A stretch of 64,000 nt of DNA from Daphnia carinata. Lineage: Eukaryota > Arthropoda > Branchiopoda > Diplostraca > Daphniidae. The translations under genes were made by a program, and so were the position numbers. Shown here piece after piece: positions 1-11,700 of this stretch. The notes under the pieces were generated by a model. That model was not told the origin of the DNA and ran no database searches. It saw only the letters and a list, made by a program, of their open reading frames with translations. Position 1 is the first letter of the stretch; the number at the start of each line of letters is the position of its first letter. The DNA is taken from NCBI RefSeq assembly GCF_022539665.2, contig NC_081337.1, forward strand, positions 2,084,679 through 2,148,678, read 5' to 3'.

Positions 1-350
1 TAATTCGTTCTTATTCAATAATTATTGTGAGTGCTTTTCATCGCTTCTTGTGCGACCGACAAGCCCGGTTTCCACTTATCTTTCGCTTCCAACGTTTAAG
101 TTCCAAATAACATCTTTATTTCATCTTCGCCACGACGGTGACGGTAAGACTAAATTCGTATGACTCCATTTTTGTATTTCTGTTTCCTATTTTTATACCC
201 CATATCTGTGTAATTCTTTTATTATCTTTGGCCTATTATAATAAAATATATTCGGCATTGTGGTAAGGCCTTCCCGAGTTCATTTTCTAAATTACAATTT
301 GTCTTAAATAACGTAAAGCCATTCTTTTTATTACTAAAGAATGCTTTACA
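1..350 (+). repeat. Probable tail of gypsy 5' LTR
   Basis: This is AT-rich noncoding DNA upstream of the gypsy coding region. A TACA ending at 350 would be a normal LTR end, and a TGGC-starting stretch suitable as a primer binding site follows six bases later. The start of the LTR lies outside the window and no partner LTR is available, so the boundary is inferred. Confidence 0.4.
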
Positions 351-356
351 TAATAA

Positions 357-370
357 TGGCAGCGATCTAT
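357..370 (+). promoter_or_regulatory. Candidate primer binding site of the gypsy element
   Basis: A TGG-starting stretch (TGGCAGCGATC) lies just after the presumed LTR end and 28 bases before the first ATG. That is the usual position of the tRNA primer binding site in LTR retrotransposons. I could not match it to a particular tRNA. Confidence 0.3.
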
Positions 371-384
371 CGAACTCACCCACA

Positions 385-987
385 ATGACGGATAATATTT
401 TTTCTAGTAGGCATAAACTTTCTCGCACACCTGTATCCGCTACTAAAGGTCCTATCGAGCCAGTTATTCAAATTGATGAAGGTGTAGCCAGAACTCTTAA
501 TTTTGATAAAACTTCCACTTCAAATCTTGCTGGATCTGATAAGTTTACGGGTAATAAAACTTCGAGAAAAGCAACAGAAACTATTATGAAATCTGCCTCT
601 CCTGTTTTGAAGCCTAGTGCAATTCCAAATAATCCCCAGCTAAGAAAGTTAAGATCGAACTCTGCGTATGAGTTGGTAAAGCCAGTAGACCTTTCAAACG
701 TTCGCAAACCACGAGCCCAAAGTAAAGCTGATACCTCGACCGTAAGAAATTCTCCTTCCTTCATAGCCCAACTAGTAAACCGTCTTTCACCCAAGAAAAC
801 CGTTTCCACAAACACTTCCCCAACAAACGCTTTTTTGAACAAGTCTCGGGTTTTTTGCAAAAAAGAAGACAACCATTGGAAGACCAGCTCAACGTCAACC
901 TCCAGCACCTGTTCCAAGAGATCAAGAAGAAAGGGGACAGCATCTTCCAACTACCGAACAGCCAACTGCTACCGTTCCTGCTGCTAG
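385..987 (+). CDS. Gypsy N-terminal ORF, Ser/Lys-rich, unknown function
   Basis: This 200-residue ORF begins at an ATG shortly after the candidate primer binding site. It is rich in Ser, Thr, Lys and Pro with no recognised domain. Only about the first 155 residues look protein-like; the tail becomes low-complexity Ser/Arg while the neighbouring frame (from about 768) becomes helix-rich. A frameshift near 850 therefore probably joins it to the next ORF. It is likely the N-terminal part of an extended gag-type product; the function is unknown. Confidence 0.5.
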   Translation: MTDNIFSSRHKLSRTPVSATKGPIEPVIQIDEGVARTLNFDKTSTSNLAGSDKFTGNKTSRKATETIMKSASPVLKPSAIPNNPQLRKLRSNSAYELVKPVDLSNVRKPRAQSKADTSTVRNSPSFIAQLVNRLSPKKTVSTNTSPTNAFLNKSRVFCKKEDNHWKTSSTSTSSTCSKRSRRKGTASSNYRTANCYRSCC

Positions 988-1118
988 CCATCAAGAGCCT
1001 TAAGGAGAGGGAGAAAGACTTCCAATCGAGCGACCCGAAAATCTGGGATCATCTTGTTGCGTTGATGCGCGACATTCAGAGGAATTACGACGCCGAAAAA
1101 TTAACACTGACGGATTGA
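855..1118 (+). pseudogene. Gypsy extended gag segment, second reading frame
   Basis: This open frame has helix-forming composition (repeated Leu, Lys, Glu and Asp) and no recognised domain. It takes over where the 385-987 ORF loses protein-like character and ends with TGA at 1116-1118, where a third frame takes over. I read the three frames as one original protein broken by single-base indels. An alternative is a set of overlapping genes, which I consider less likely. Confidence 0.4.
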
Positions 1119-1732
1119 AACAACCGAAGACACTTCTGAAGTATCTGACATCCATTCTGGAGGTGAAAGCCAGTGTACCGATCACGAAGAAGACGAAGAA
1201 GCAGACGGAGGAAATTGTGACGGAGCTCAAGGAAATTTTCACACGACACGCGAGACAGGTTCTGACTTGCCTAGACGGACAAATTTACAACATAATAGAA
1301 CTTCAAGTGGTCACACCAACAACAAAGCGAGAACTATTCGGCTTCGTTCCAAGACGGGACATCACCGACAGAGACGAGGACGGGAGATACGTGGAAATCA
1401 TCACCAAAGTGAGCGACACATCCCTTCATCTGGAAGAGATCTTGCTGGCGTCCCAACGAACGTTCCTGAAGGAAGTAGCCAACCTAGCGGCATACCTAGA
1501 GAAACTACAACTCATCAACAATTTGGAGGTACTACAGCCGGAAATCGTATTCCTTTTGGACAAACTGAACAATTTTCCGGAAGCCAACAACCCGTTCTTC
1601 GCACAGCAGGCGAGCGACATCAAGCCAATAATCACGCAAACGGAAAAAAAAATGAGACAATCGCTGACGTTCATACAAACGATACCAACGCAGCAACAAA
1701 GCACGCCAATCCAACAAACATCGCCGCTGTAG
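1115..1732 (+). pseudogene. Gypsy extended gag segment, third reading frame
   Basis: About 205 codons of strongly helical, Leu/Glu/Lys-rich sequence open with no ATG (it begins at TTG), so it is probably a continuation of the preceding frame after an indel. No domain is recognised. From 1267 to 1732 it overlaps a second open frame that continues into the gag core; that frame is Arg/Gln/Asn-rich and looks like a shadow over this stretch. Confidence 0.4.
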
Positions 1733-1950
1733 GAAGCATTCCAAAGAGGAAACGGTCGCGCAGAAGAAACTATCATTTCAATCAGTCACAAACCCTACAC
1801 TGTCCTACGTACCCTCTACCCTGTCCTCGAGCCCGCCCACCCAGCCAATCGAATACAACGCAGGGGAATTTAAGGCAATTACGAACGACATTTCAGAACA
1901 CCCTCAGAATCACAGGGAAGAACGTTGAATTTTTAAGATTTGATCCAAAC

Positions 1951-3176
1951 ATGGCGGAATCTTGTTCTCCATCAAGAGCGGCCACGGTCGATGATTTGAA
2001 CGATTTACAAAATAATCAACACACTTTTTCCCGTTTACAGCTACTTCCTTCTTTTTCTGGAAATCCCCTGGTGCGTTTTGACTCCTGGTTAGAATCTTTT
2101 GAAAGTATAGTAGAAGGATCAGGTTGGTCTGAGGGGAAAATTATTCAGATGTTAAGGGCAAAATTGGCTGATAAAGCTTTCTCGATTATTCAGGCAACTT
2201 TGAAGGGTCATCCTCACAACTATGCTTTAATTAAAGAATCTCTTCTTGATCATTTTCATGGTGACGAAAATGCTGATTTTTATCAAAAGAAGTTTAATAA
2301 AGCTAAGCGTAAGCCAGGGAAAAGATTATAGAATATGCTCATCGTTTGCAGGAAATTTTCAAACGCGCATATCCTGTAGGCTATTCAGAAGCATCTTTTG
2401 CTATAATTCTTATGCAAAAATTTATAGAGGAAGGTTCCAAATTACAATCGCAAGTTAAATATAAATAATTTAAGAATTTTAATGATCTTATTTCGGCAAT
2501 TCGAATGTATGCATTGCGACTGGAAGCCATGGAAACGGATAGGGAAAAACATGATTTTATTAGGGCAGTGACTGAGCCTCCTGACACCAAAGACGCAGAA
2601 TTAAAAGAACTAAAGGAAATAGTATTGGAGCAAAAAGAATTCGTCAAAAATGCCGTAGCAAATATCAGACAGGGAAGCAAACAAGTCGATGACCCAAAAA
2701 CTGAAAAGGAGGAAATTAAGAGCGCACTTCTTGAGCTAACGCAAGCGGTAAGGCAATTGCAATTTGATAAAAACGTATCAAGTGCACCCTATAAGAAGCA
2801 AGTTTCGTTCCAAACTAGTAACAGTAACCAGGATAGGAATTGGAGACCTCCGCAGCAGAATAACAATAACAATGGCGCACAACCTTTCAATAAATTCCCG
2901 GATAGGCCTACAGCTCATAAAACCCCTTTTTCAAAACCAGCTGGTGATTCCAACCATAAGCCTACACAGCCACAGCTGATTTGCAATTTTTGTGGATATA
3001 AGGGTCATTCTCAGACAAATTGTTACAAATATCAACGGCAAAGTTTGGAACAAGCTCAGTCACCAATATGCTATTCATGTCGGGAAATTGGCCATAAATC
3101 AAAGAACTGTCCAAAGGCAAAAAACCAGAGTAGGCCTAACATTCCAGGTCCGCCTCCGAATCAGGGAAACCAATAG
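1951..3176 (+). pseudogene. gag: Gypsy gag core with two CCHC zinc knuckles, broken
   Basis: The likely start is the ATG at 1951. The first ~125 codons match a Retrotrans_gag-type capsid region. The frame is lost near 2325, where translation ends at 2331 while capsid-like residues continue in another frame, and an in-frame TAA follows at about 2466. A charged linker comes next (2505-2760). Two CX2CX4HX4C knuckles (CNFC...H...C near 2981 and CYSC...H...C near 3068) bind nucleic acid in the family. A diverged copy of its beginning lies at 36931-37161. Confidence 0.75.
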
Positions 3177-3224
3177 GTATCAACTGTAACTTCGGGTCAG
3201 TTGATAGGGAGCCTCCGTTTAAAT

Positions 3225-5436
3225 CCCGACAAGTCGCAAAATTAACAACCATAACGAATGAATCGACACCGAGAATTCCATTGAAAATTCATCAGATCCC
3301 ATTTCAAGCATTATTCGATACAGGAGCGTCTAAGAGTATTATTCATGAGAGATTATTTAAGAAATTACCCCAAAGAGGTCAAGTGATCTGCAGTCAACTT
3401 GATTTTGATTTATACGATGTAGGGGAGAAAAAATTACACACGCTGGGGAGCGTTACTTTACCCGTGCGATACGGAGAGTCAGTTTTGGAACAAGAGTTTA
3501 TTGTTACAAATGGTGTTTCTGTGGACTGTATACTTGGATGGGACGCAATCCAGAAACACGGATTTCGGCTTGATGGAGAAGCCAAGAGCATTTATTTAGC
3601 AAGAGATAAGCAGGGATCAGCTATTTCTAGCATTCCGGACATGGCAGTTACTTCGGTCAAAAAGACGACGTTATCTCGTCAGACGTCGCTAGTAATTGCC
3701 GCACAAATGAAAGGGTCATTTCCGTTTGTTCCGCCGAATACAGCTTTTATATTTACCCCAGCAGAAGATTTGCCGGCCGGCGTTTTTATTGAGGAGTTCG
3801 TAGGAAAAGTATCGAGAGATGGAAAATATAATATTCTAGTTGAAAATCATTCGTTAAATCAAGTCAAAATTCCTAGGGATACGAAGTTAAGTGGCATCGA
3901 AGTTACTACTCGAGCGATCGGAAAAATTTCTTTAAATCAAGTTGAGGACAGGCCTAACGTAGTAAAAGAGCCTATTGTAATTCCGGAGGTCGACCCCGAA
4001 TTTCAAACACAGCTCGCTAAATTATTAAATGACTTTCACGACTTGTTCACTGCAAAAGATTCAGAATTAGGCAACGCAGATCTTATAAAACATACAATTG
4101 ATAAACAGGGACGAGGCCCTATTCGACAACGCCCATATAGAGTTACAAATAATCAAAGAAAATTATTGGAGGATAAGGTACAAGAAATGCTTGATGCGAA
4201 TGTAATTCAAAACTCGCATTCGCCATGGGCTTCACCTGTGGTTTTAGTTGAGAAAAAGGTGGAGAAGTCAGGTTTTGCGTCGATTATCGGAAATTAAATA
4301 GTATCACAAAGAAAGATTCGTTTCCTATGCCAAGGATAGATGAAACATTGGATAAATTGTATGGGAAGAAATTTTTTACTACTCTCGACTTAGATGCGGG
4401 ATATTGGCAAATTCAGGTAGATGAGCCAGCTATAGAAAAAACAGCATTTGTTGTAGAAAATAATCTTTACGAATTTAAGCGTATGGCATTTGGCTTGTGC
4501 AATGCACCTGCCACATTTCAAAGACTAATGAATTATGTACTGAAAGACGTTTTGGGAAGTAAGGCATTAGTTTATTTGGATGATGTAATAATCTTTTCGG
4601 ATAATTTCGAGGACCATTTGAGGGATATTCGGGAAATTTTTCAACTACTACAGGATGCAAATTTAAAATTAAAACTTAAAAAATACCAGTTTATTAAACG
4701 ATCGGTAAATTATTTAGGCCATGTCATTTCGACTGAAGGAATTAAGCCAGATCCAGGGAAAATCGATAAAATAGCGAATTATAAAACACCTTCTTCTGTA
4801 GATGAAGTAAGATCATTTTTGGGATTAGCCGGATATTATAGGAGATTCATTGAAAATTTTGGATCAATTTCTAAGCCATTGACCAGATTAACTCATAAAG
4901 ACCTTAGCAAAAAACCTTTTGTTTGGGGTACTGAGGAGCAAAATGCCTTTGAAAAATTGCGAACTTCTCTCGTTACGCCCCCAGTATTAGTCTACCCCAA
5001 TTTCAATGAAAAATTTTTACTTTTCACAGACGCATGTGATTATGGAATAGGAGCGGTACTTTCGCAGATACAAAATGGCCACGAACATCCGATAGCGTAT
5101 TCTAGTAGACAATTAACGAAAGCTGAGATGAAATATGCCACTACAGAAAAGGAAGCTTTAGCAGTGATTGATGCGATTAAACATTTTAGACATTATCTAT
5201 TGGATAAGCCATTCGAAATTATTAGTGATCATCGTCGATTACAGTGGCTTAAAGATCAAAAGGATAACAATGGGAGATTAGGACGATTTGCTATATTATT
5301 AGCTGCGGCCAATTATGAATTAAAGTATAGGCCTGGTCGTATTCACCAAAATGGTGACTGTTTGTCACGTTTAAAAGTGGCTAATATTCAAACGGGAAAA
5401 CATATTAAATTTATTTGTGAAAAGGATTGGCGGTGA
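3225..5436 (+). pseudogene. pol: Gypsy pol: protease, reverse transcriptase, RNase H
   Basis: The protease active site is LFDTGASKS, about 10 residues after 3281. The reverse transcriptase starts about 4120, keeps the proline-rich entry motif and has the catalytic YLDDV box near 4576. RNase H follows (TDACDYG near 5027, the EKEAL and SDH motifs). A one-base loss near 4256 inside the RT fingers shifts the frame; ORFs 3281-4297 and 4327-5436 are its two parts. The MULE inserted right after RNase H, so the final residues and stop at 5436 come from transposon DNA. Confidence 0.85.
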
Positions 5437-6851
5437 AATAGGACTGAAACGAAATAGGACTGGAGAAATAGGACTGAAAATTTCCAGTCCTATTTCTACC
5501 GGAGAAATACGACTGGGAGAAATAGGACTGACTTTTTTAAACTTTTAGGACAGTCCTATTTCTCCATGCCAGCAGTCCTATTCTCCTCAGCATAAGTCCT
5601 ATTTCTCCTTAGAAATAGTCCTATTTATTTTATTTTGTTCCAATAGGAACGATATGCCTCCAATCCGGTAGGCAACATATTGCGTAAGAGCGTCGGCTTA
5701 TATCCATTTCCCTTTGTAAAAAGTCGATGGTGTTAATTCATAACTTAAATGGTTCACCAAACATTTATCTTTTATCCTATTTTAATTTAAATTGCAGGGG
5801 ACCATTAAATATGTTGTATCTAATATAGTTCATTTAATAAAATACTACAACGACCACACCAGAAATATTTATTAAATTTTTCTTACTTTTTAGTGCATAA
5901 ATAACTTTTCCAGTTGCACTCATGTTGTACTTGCTCATACAACTATCAGCAACGAATAACAAGCAAGTCTTACCATATCGGTAGCGCTCTAACCTGTGAC
6001 ACGGATAGTCCTATGTTCGATTCTCCGTGGTTACATTTCTTCTGAGGTTTTTAATAACATTTGCGGTTAAGTTTACTATGAATAGTAGAAGAATATGTTA
6101 ATGAATCTTCGCCTGTATGAAAGCTAGTTCCTCACCAGGAGCAAGAAGAACTGTTGAGATACAAGAGAATGGATGAGAGAGGAGATGGTAGATAACGGTA
6201 GATGGGCGAAAAATAAATTATTTGTAATTTAACATTTTAACAATTCCTCAACTTCTTTACCAAGAAGAGGATTCTACCACCGAAGTGGATGGCCGAGCAT
6301 GACATAGCATTACTCATCAAGTGACGTATGCCAAAGGATTAAGTTAATATTTATATTGACTTTGAAATAAAATTGATGAAGAAGATTTATGGGTGCTAAA
6401 GCCGAGGAAGTTGAAGATAGTTGCCGGCGGCGAATAGAAAGAAGAGATTTGCATGACCAGGAGAAGAGCAGCAACCAGAAGAGCAGAAATTAAAATAGGA
6501 TAAAAGATAAATGTTTGGTGAACCATTTAAGTTATGAATTAACACCATCGACTTTTTACAAAGGGAAATGGATATAAGCCGACGCTCTTACGCAATATGT
6601 TGCCTACCGGATTGGAGGCATATCGTTCCAATGGGAACAAAATAAAATAAATAGGAGTATTTCTAAGGAGAAATAGGACTGATGCCGAGGAGAAATAGGA
6701 CTGCTGGCATGGAGAAATAGGACTGTCCTAAACGTTTTAAAAAGTCAGTCCTATTTCTCCCAGTCCTATTTCTCCGGTAGAAATAGGACTGGAAATTTTC
6801 AGTCCTATTTCTCCAGTCCTATTTCGTTTCAGTCCTATTTCACCGGCTACC
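5425..6851. mobile_element. MULE-type deletion derivative (copy A) inside gypsy pol
   Basis: It is flanked by the 8-bp duplication GTGAAAAG (5417-5424 and 6852-6859); with one copy removed, the pol frame is continuous. The tips read GATTGGCGGTGAAATAGG on the left and, reversed, GGTAGCCGGTGAAATAGG on the right. Terminal inverted repeats of ~365 bp are made of GAAATAGGACTG motifs in both orientations. The interior (5797-6486) keeps a tRNA-like stretch and the DNA just upstream of the transposase exon of copies B and C, but no transposase. It must be mobilised in trans. Confidence 0.85.
5972..6035 (+). other. tRNA-like sequence inside MULE copy A
   Basis: The stretch has an A-box-like GGTAGCGCTC and a B-box-like GTTCGATTCTC about 35 bases apart, as in tRNA genes, but no good acceptor stem. 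The same sequence recurs in every long copy of this family at the inner edge of the inverted repeat, so it belongs to the transposon and is not a free tRNA gene. Confidence 0.4.
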
Positions 6852-6859
6852 GTGAAAAG

Positions 6860-7291
6860 CAGTTAGAAGATGAACTTTGTATAGCTATTAAGAATTATTT
6901 AGAGAAAGGAGAGCTAAATGAAGTTTTTCAACAATCTAGGCCAGATTGGGTAAAAGAAATTGAATATTTTGAAATTATTGAAGGGACTCTTTATCGGCAT
7001 GAGTTGCCTTTTTCAAATAGCAAGCGCAGCGAAGTAAATTATCAATTGGTGTTACCTGTATCGCTCCGCCATCTAGTGCTCAAGGAATTACATGATGCAC
7101 CGATGGGAGGACATTTAGCATTTTATAAAACTTATTTAAAAGTGAAAAATAATTATTATTGGCCTAACATGAGGAGCGAGATTAAAGAATATTGCCAAGC
7201 TTGCGAAATATGTATAGCCAACACTTCCTCCACATATAGAGCACTTTTGCACCCCCATGAAGTTGCCAAAGCTTCTTTTCAAGTAAGGTAA
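6860..7291 (+). pseudogene. pol: Gypsy integrase N-terminal zinc-binding domain, truncated
   Basis: An open frame resumes directly after the MULE and its target duplication. It holds the His-His-Cys-Cys integrase zinc domain (H...H around 7090-7113, then CQACEIC near 7195), followed by the short linker before the catalytic core. Homology stops about 7284, where the third repeat element begins; the stop at 7289-7291 is foreign sequence. The catalytic D,D-35-E core is absent from the window. Confidence 0.8.
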
Positions 7292-7791
7292 AAGAGCGAA
7301 TTGGGACACAGGCCCGGCTCCTGCTAATTTGGGACAACATATGCACATATCTTCGCTTCACGAATCGCATACCAATAATGGTTCTATTGGGACATCTTAT
7401 AGGGGAATTATAAACTAAAAGCGGGGTTATACAATTTGTCCAAAGGGCAAATTATAAAACGTAACAATACCCGAGAAAACGATAATTGAAATCTGTGCGT
7501 ATTGCTTGCGGGCGAATAACGTATACAGTGCACTACTTATAAGTTGACACCTAGACGACACAGGAAATATATAAGGTAAAATTGAAGAAACCCATTAACT
7601 AATTATATCAAACCGTAGAGAAAGTTAAGGACTACAAATTAAGTACAAGTCTGTCCCATTAAATACTAATTTTATGCCAATGTCAACAATAAGAAAAAAA
7701 AACCATTCTTGCTAATTTGGGACAGCCGACGCTAATTTGGGACACAGATATTTTCGAAAAAAACAAAACACATTTTTTTTTCAAGAGTTTT

Positions 7792-7832
7792 ACATCAATC
7801 GATGCAGAATTCAAAAAGAAATCGATTGATGT
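7792..7832. repeat. 12-bp perfect inverted repeat
   Basis: ACATCAATCGAT at 7792-7803 is the exact reverse complement of 7821-7832, with a 17-base spacer. It could form a hairpin or bind a dimeric protein. No function is evident. Confidence 0.5.
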
Positions 7833-8313
7833 GGGATATCTTTACGTTTTTTTGTATCCTTTTGGTAGAAATTGCAAAAAAATACTTTGAGGACTTAGAT
7901 TCTAGTCTGGCTTCATCCACGCAGCTTTTTTTTTTTATTAACTTACATCCCTTCACATTTTTTTCGTAACTTCAGAGCTAACATACTCTTTGTAATTTAA
8001 AGGTAATTTGGTATTTTTTGTCTCATCTTATGAGATAGTAAACAAGAATTTCTTAGGAAACTGTTGTCCCTTATTGGGACACTAGCTTTTTTCCAAATGT
8101 TTCTGGAATTCCAGTAGTTTTTCACGCTTTTCATGGTCTTTTTACTTTTCCTAATAGAAATTTACAAATAGGTTATTATGTTTAAGTAAAAATATTTTTT
8201 AAAACTGTTTTCCCCTTCCGGTCATAGTCCCATTTGTTTATGCTTTACGTAAAAGCACTAATTTGGGACATTGTTTGCGAAGAAAATGGGATGGCGGGAT
8301 TTTTTTCCCGAAA

Positions 8314-8388
8314 ACTCCCGAGGTAGCCCAGCGGATGAATGCTTGGCTAGGGAGACGAAGGTCTGAGGTTCAATCCTCACCATCGATG
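8314..8388 (+). other. tRNA-like sequence or tRNA-derived pseudogene
   Basis: The stretch has an A-box-like TAGCCCAGCGGATGAATGC and a T-arm-like element: a five-base stem TGAGG/CCTCA around TTCAAT. The acceptor ends do not pair well and the T loop is one base short. It is more likely a tRNA-derived module than a working tRNA gene. Confidence 0.35.
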
Positions 8389-8544
8389 ATAAATTGCTTG
8401 TTTATTAATTCGTCCAATGAATTTATGTAGCGTGAAAGATGTGCGTCTACCACGTCAAATAAACTCTAAAAAAAGTAACATTTCCGCTTACATTTTGGGT
8501 TTTTTTTCAAATATTGTTTATAAATACAAACTTACCAACAACAG

Positions 8545-8617
8545 TTAGATGGCTCAGTGGTAAAGCACTAGCATTACGATCGTAAGGACTGAAGTTCAAT
8601 CCCAGGTAGTGGTTAAA
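8545..8617 (+). other. tRNA-like sequence or tRNA-derived pseudogene
   Basis: The A box TGGCTCAGTGGTAAAGC matches the pol III consensus closely and a B-box-like AGTTCAATCCC follows at tRNA spacing. The acceptor stem is poor, and the anticodon arm is replaced by the palindrome TTACGATCGTAA. With the preceding tRNA-like stretch it lies just before the satellite array. Confidence 0.4.
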
Positions 8618-8775
8618 TGTTAATACTTGTTTGATAAAAGGATAGGAAGCTGCATTACCAGTAAACATATGCTGACTAACAAAAATAAATTATAATGAGT
8701 TTTTCATTTTTCTGTTTCAAAGATGGCTTACACTACAGAGGATCTAGAGAATGCGGTCGCAACCTACATCCATAC

Positions 8776-11700
8776 ATTATAACATGATTTTCACAAAATA
8801 TTCAACAGCCATGTAGAGAAAACTTAAACAAATCTATTGGCACCAATATTGTTGATATATCTTTAGTTTAAGGTGTTCTTAGTAATTTCAAAAATATCTC
8901 ACAAAATAGAAAAATTTCAAAAATGAAGATAACAAAAATTAAACGTGGTGCCAATATGGTATAGATCCATCCACCTTTGTGTCAGCAACCCACCGTCTTA
9001 TAGCTATGCCATGGTTAACATAATCTAACAGAAAAGCCTAGCATGTCGTTTACGATATAGTCTGCTGTCCCAAACTAGCGTCACGGGAGCTTATGTAAAA
9101 AAAACATGAAAATCCAATCACCGATTAGCCGCATATTTTCACATGATTTTCACAAGATATTCAACAGCACATGTAGAGAAAACTTAAACGAACCTATTGA
9201 TCCTAATATTATTGATATTGTAGTAGTGTGAGATATCTTTAGTGATTTGGAAATATCTCACAAAAAAGGAAAAAAAAGGAAATGGGGAAAACGAAACTTA
9301 AAAATAGTGAGTTGACAGTATAGAACCATAGTCCTTCAGAGTGGCAATCGAACGTCTTACGACTATGCCGTGGTTAACAAAACACTGTTGAAAAGCATAA
9401 CATGTCTTTTTGTATGTAGTCTGCTGTCCCAAATTAGCGTCATGGGGGCTTATGTCAAAAACATAAAAATTGCAATTACCAATTACATGCATATTTTCAC
9501 ATGATTTTCATTTAGTATTCCATACCCATATAGAGAAAACTTAAACGAATCTATCGATCCTAATATTGTTGATATTGAAGTGGTGTAAGGTATCTTTAGT
9601 GACTTTTAAATATCTCACCAAAAAGAGAAAAATGAGGAAAGGGGGATTAAAAAAATTTAAAATAGGGATTTGGCAGTATAGAACCATTAACCTTTTAGGC
9701 TGACAATCGAACGTCTTACGACTATGCCAATGGATAACACACATCAGCTCAAAAGCATAACATGCATTAGTGTATGTAGTCTGCTGTCCCAAATTAGCGT
9801 CACGGGAGCTTATGAAAAATACATAAGAATTACAAACAGCCATTAGATAAATATTCTCGCATGATTTTCATAAAATCCTTAACAGAAATATAAAGAAAAC
9901 TAAAACGAATCCATTGATACAAGTATTGATGATAATGCTTTAGTATAAGGTGTTTTTAGTGATTTCAAAATATCTCACCAAATGGCGAAAAATTCAATAA
10001 TAAGGAAAAAGAAATTTATATATAGTCTCCATGGAGTATAGATCCGTCAGACTTCAGGTTAGCAATCCAACATCGTACGATTATGCCATGCTGAACAAAA
10101 TGATCTTGAAAAGCATAACATGTGAATTACTACGTAGTCTGCTGTCCCAAATTAGTGTCATGGGAGCTTATGTAAAAAACATAAGAATTGCGATCACTGA
10201 TTACATTACTATTGTGACATGATTTTCACAAAATATTCAACAGCCATGTAGAAAAAACTTAAACAAATCAATTGGTACCAATATTGTTGATATTGCTTTA
10301 GTTTCAGGTGTTCTTAGCGATTTCAAAAATATCTCACCAAATAGGAAAATTTCAAAAATGAGGATAAGAAAAATTAAATGTGGTTTCAACGCGGTATAGA
10401 TCCACCACCCTTTATGTCAGCAACCCAACGTCCTACAGCTATGCCATGGTTAACATAAGCTGACAGAGAAGCAAAGCCCTTTATTTAGCATGTAGTCTGC
10501 TGTCCCAAATTAGCGTCACGGGAGCTTATGTAAAAAACATAAGACTTGCAATCACCGATTAGATGAATATTATAACATGATTTTCATAAAATATTCGACA
10601 GCCATGTAAAGAAAACTTTAAAGAATCTATTGAGCGTAATATTTTGATATTGTGTTAGTGTAAAGGTCATTTTTACTGATTTCAAAATATCTCACCAAAA
10701 AGGGAAAAATGAGGAAAACGAAACTTAATAATAGTGTGTTGACAGTATAGAACCAGAGCTCTTCGTGGTTGCAATCGTACGTCTTACAACTATGCCATGG
10801 TTAACAAAACATTTTTGAAAAGCACAACATGTCTTTCTTTATGTAGTCTGCTGTCCCAAATTAGCGTCACGGGAGCTTCTGGAAAATGGATAAGAATTAC
10901 AATCAGCCATTAGATAAATATTCTCACATGATTTTCATAAAATATTCAACAGCCATGTAAAGGAAACTTAAACGAATCTATTGATACCAGTATTGATGAT
11001 ATTGCTTTAGTATAAGATGTACTAAGTGATTTCAAAATATCTCACCAAATTGCAAAAAATTACAAAATAGAGAAAAAAAATATATACATAGTTCCCATAG
11101 AGTATAGATCCGTCAGCCTTTAGGTTGGCAATCCAACATCGTACGGTCATGCCATGCTGAATAAAAATATCTTGAAAAGCATAACAAGTGTCTTAAAACG
11201 TAGTCTGCTGTCCCAAATTAGTGTCATGGGAGCTTATGTAAAAAACATAAGAATTGCGATCACTGATTAGATAAATATTGTGACATGATTTTCACAAAAT
11301 ATTCAACAGCCATGCAGAGAAAACTAAAACAAATCAATTGGCACCAATATTATTGATATATCTTTAGTTTAAGGTGTTCTTAGTGATTTCAAAAATATCT
11401 CACCAAATAGGAAAATTTCAAAAACGAGAATAAAAAAATTAAATGTGGTGCCAATGCGGTATAGATCCATCAACCTTAATGTCAGTAACCCACCGTCGTA
11501 CAGCTAAGCCATGGTTAACACAACTTGACAGAAAAGCTTAGCATGTCATTTAGTATGTAGTCTTCTGTCCCAAATTAGCGTCATGGGGCCTTATGGGAAA
11601 AATATAAAAATTGCAATTACCAATTAGATGCATATTTTCACATGATTTTCATAAAATATTCAACAGCCATGTAGAGAAAACTTAAACGTATCTAATGATT

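Larger units (their letters stand above)
1..7286 (+). mobile_element. Ty3/gypsy LTR retrotransposon, decayed and 3' truncated
   Basis: The domain order is gag with two zinc knuckles, aspartic protease, reverse transcriptase, RNase H, then the integrase zinc-binding domain, which is the Ty3/gypsy order. The left edge of the window holds only the tail of the presumed 5' LTR, and no 3' LTR is visible. A MULE-type element splits the copy at 5425-6851. Homology stops about 7284, just before the integrase catalytic core, where a different repeat element begins. Several frameshifts and stops make it non-functional. Confidence 0.85.
7287..8775 (+). repeat. Left part of a third repeat element with CTAATTTGGGACA motifs
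   Basis: The region opens with GGTAAAAGAGCGAATTGGGAC right where gypsy homology ends. It carries several copies of (C)TAATTTGGGACA or its short form TTGGGACA (near 7299, 7326, 7387, 7715, 7732, 8073 and 8268). The reverse complement of the same motif starts each satellite unit downstream. No convincing protein is encoded. The tip resembles the GGTAGCC end of the MULE family, so this may be the left end of a related element; its right end is not identified. Confidence 0.45.

Noticed and set aside
468-950. 160-codon antisense ORF over the gypsy 5' region
   Set aside because: Complement of the sense coding sequence, hydrophobic by reverse reading, no supporting signals.
1267-1950. Arg/Gln-rich first part of the long frame reaching 2331
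   Set aside because: Low-complexity composition and overlap with a better, helical frame at 1115-1732 suggest a shadow; gag more likely starts at 1951.
9298-9843. Minus-strand ORFs in the satellite
   Set aside because: Chance openings in tandem units; disrupted in neighbouring units.
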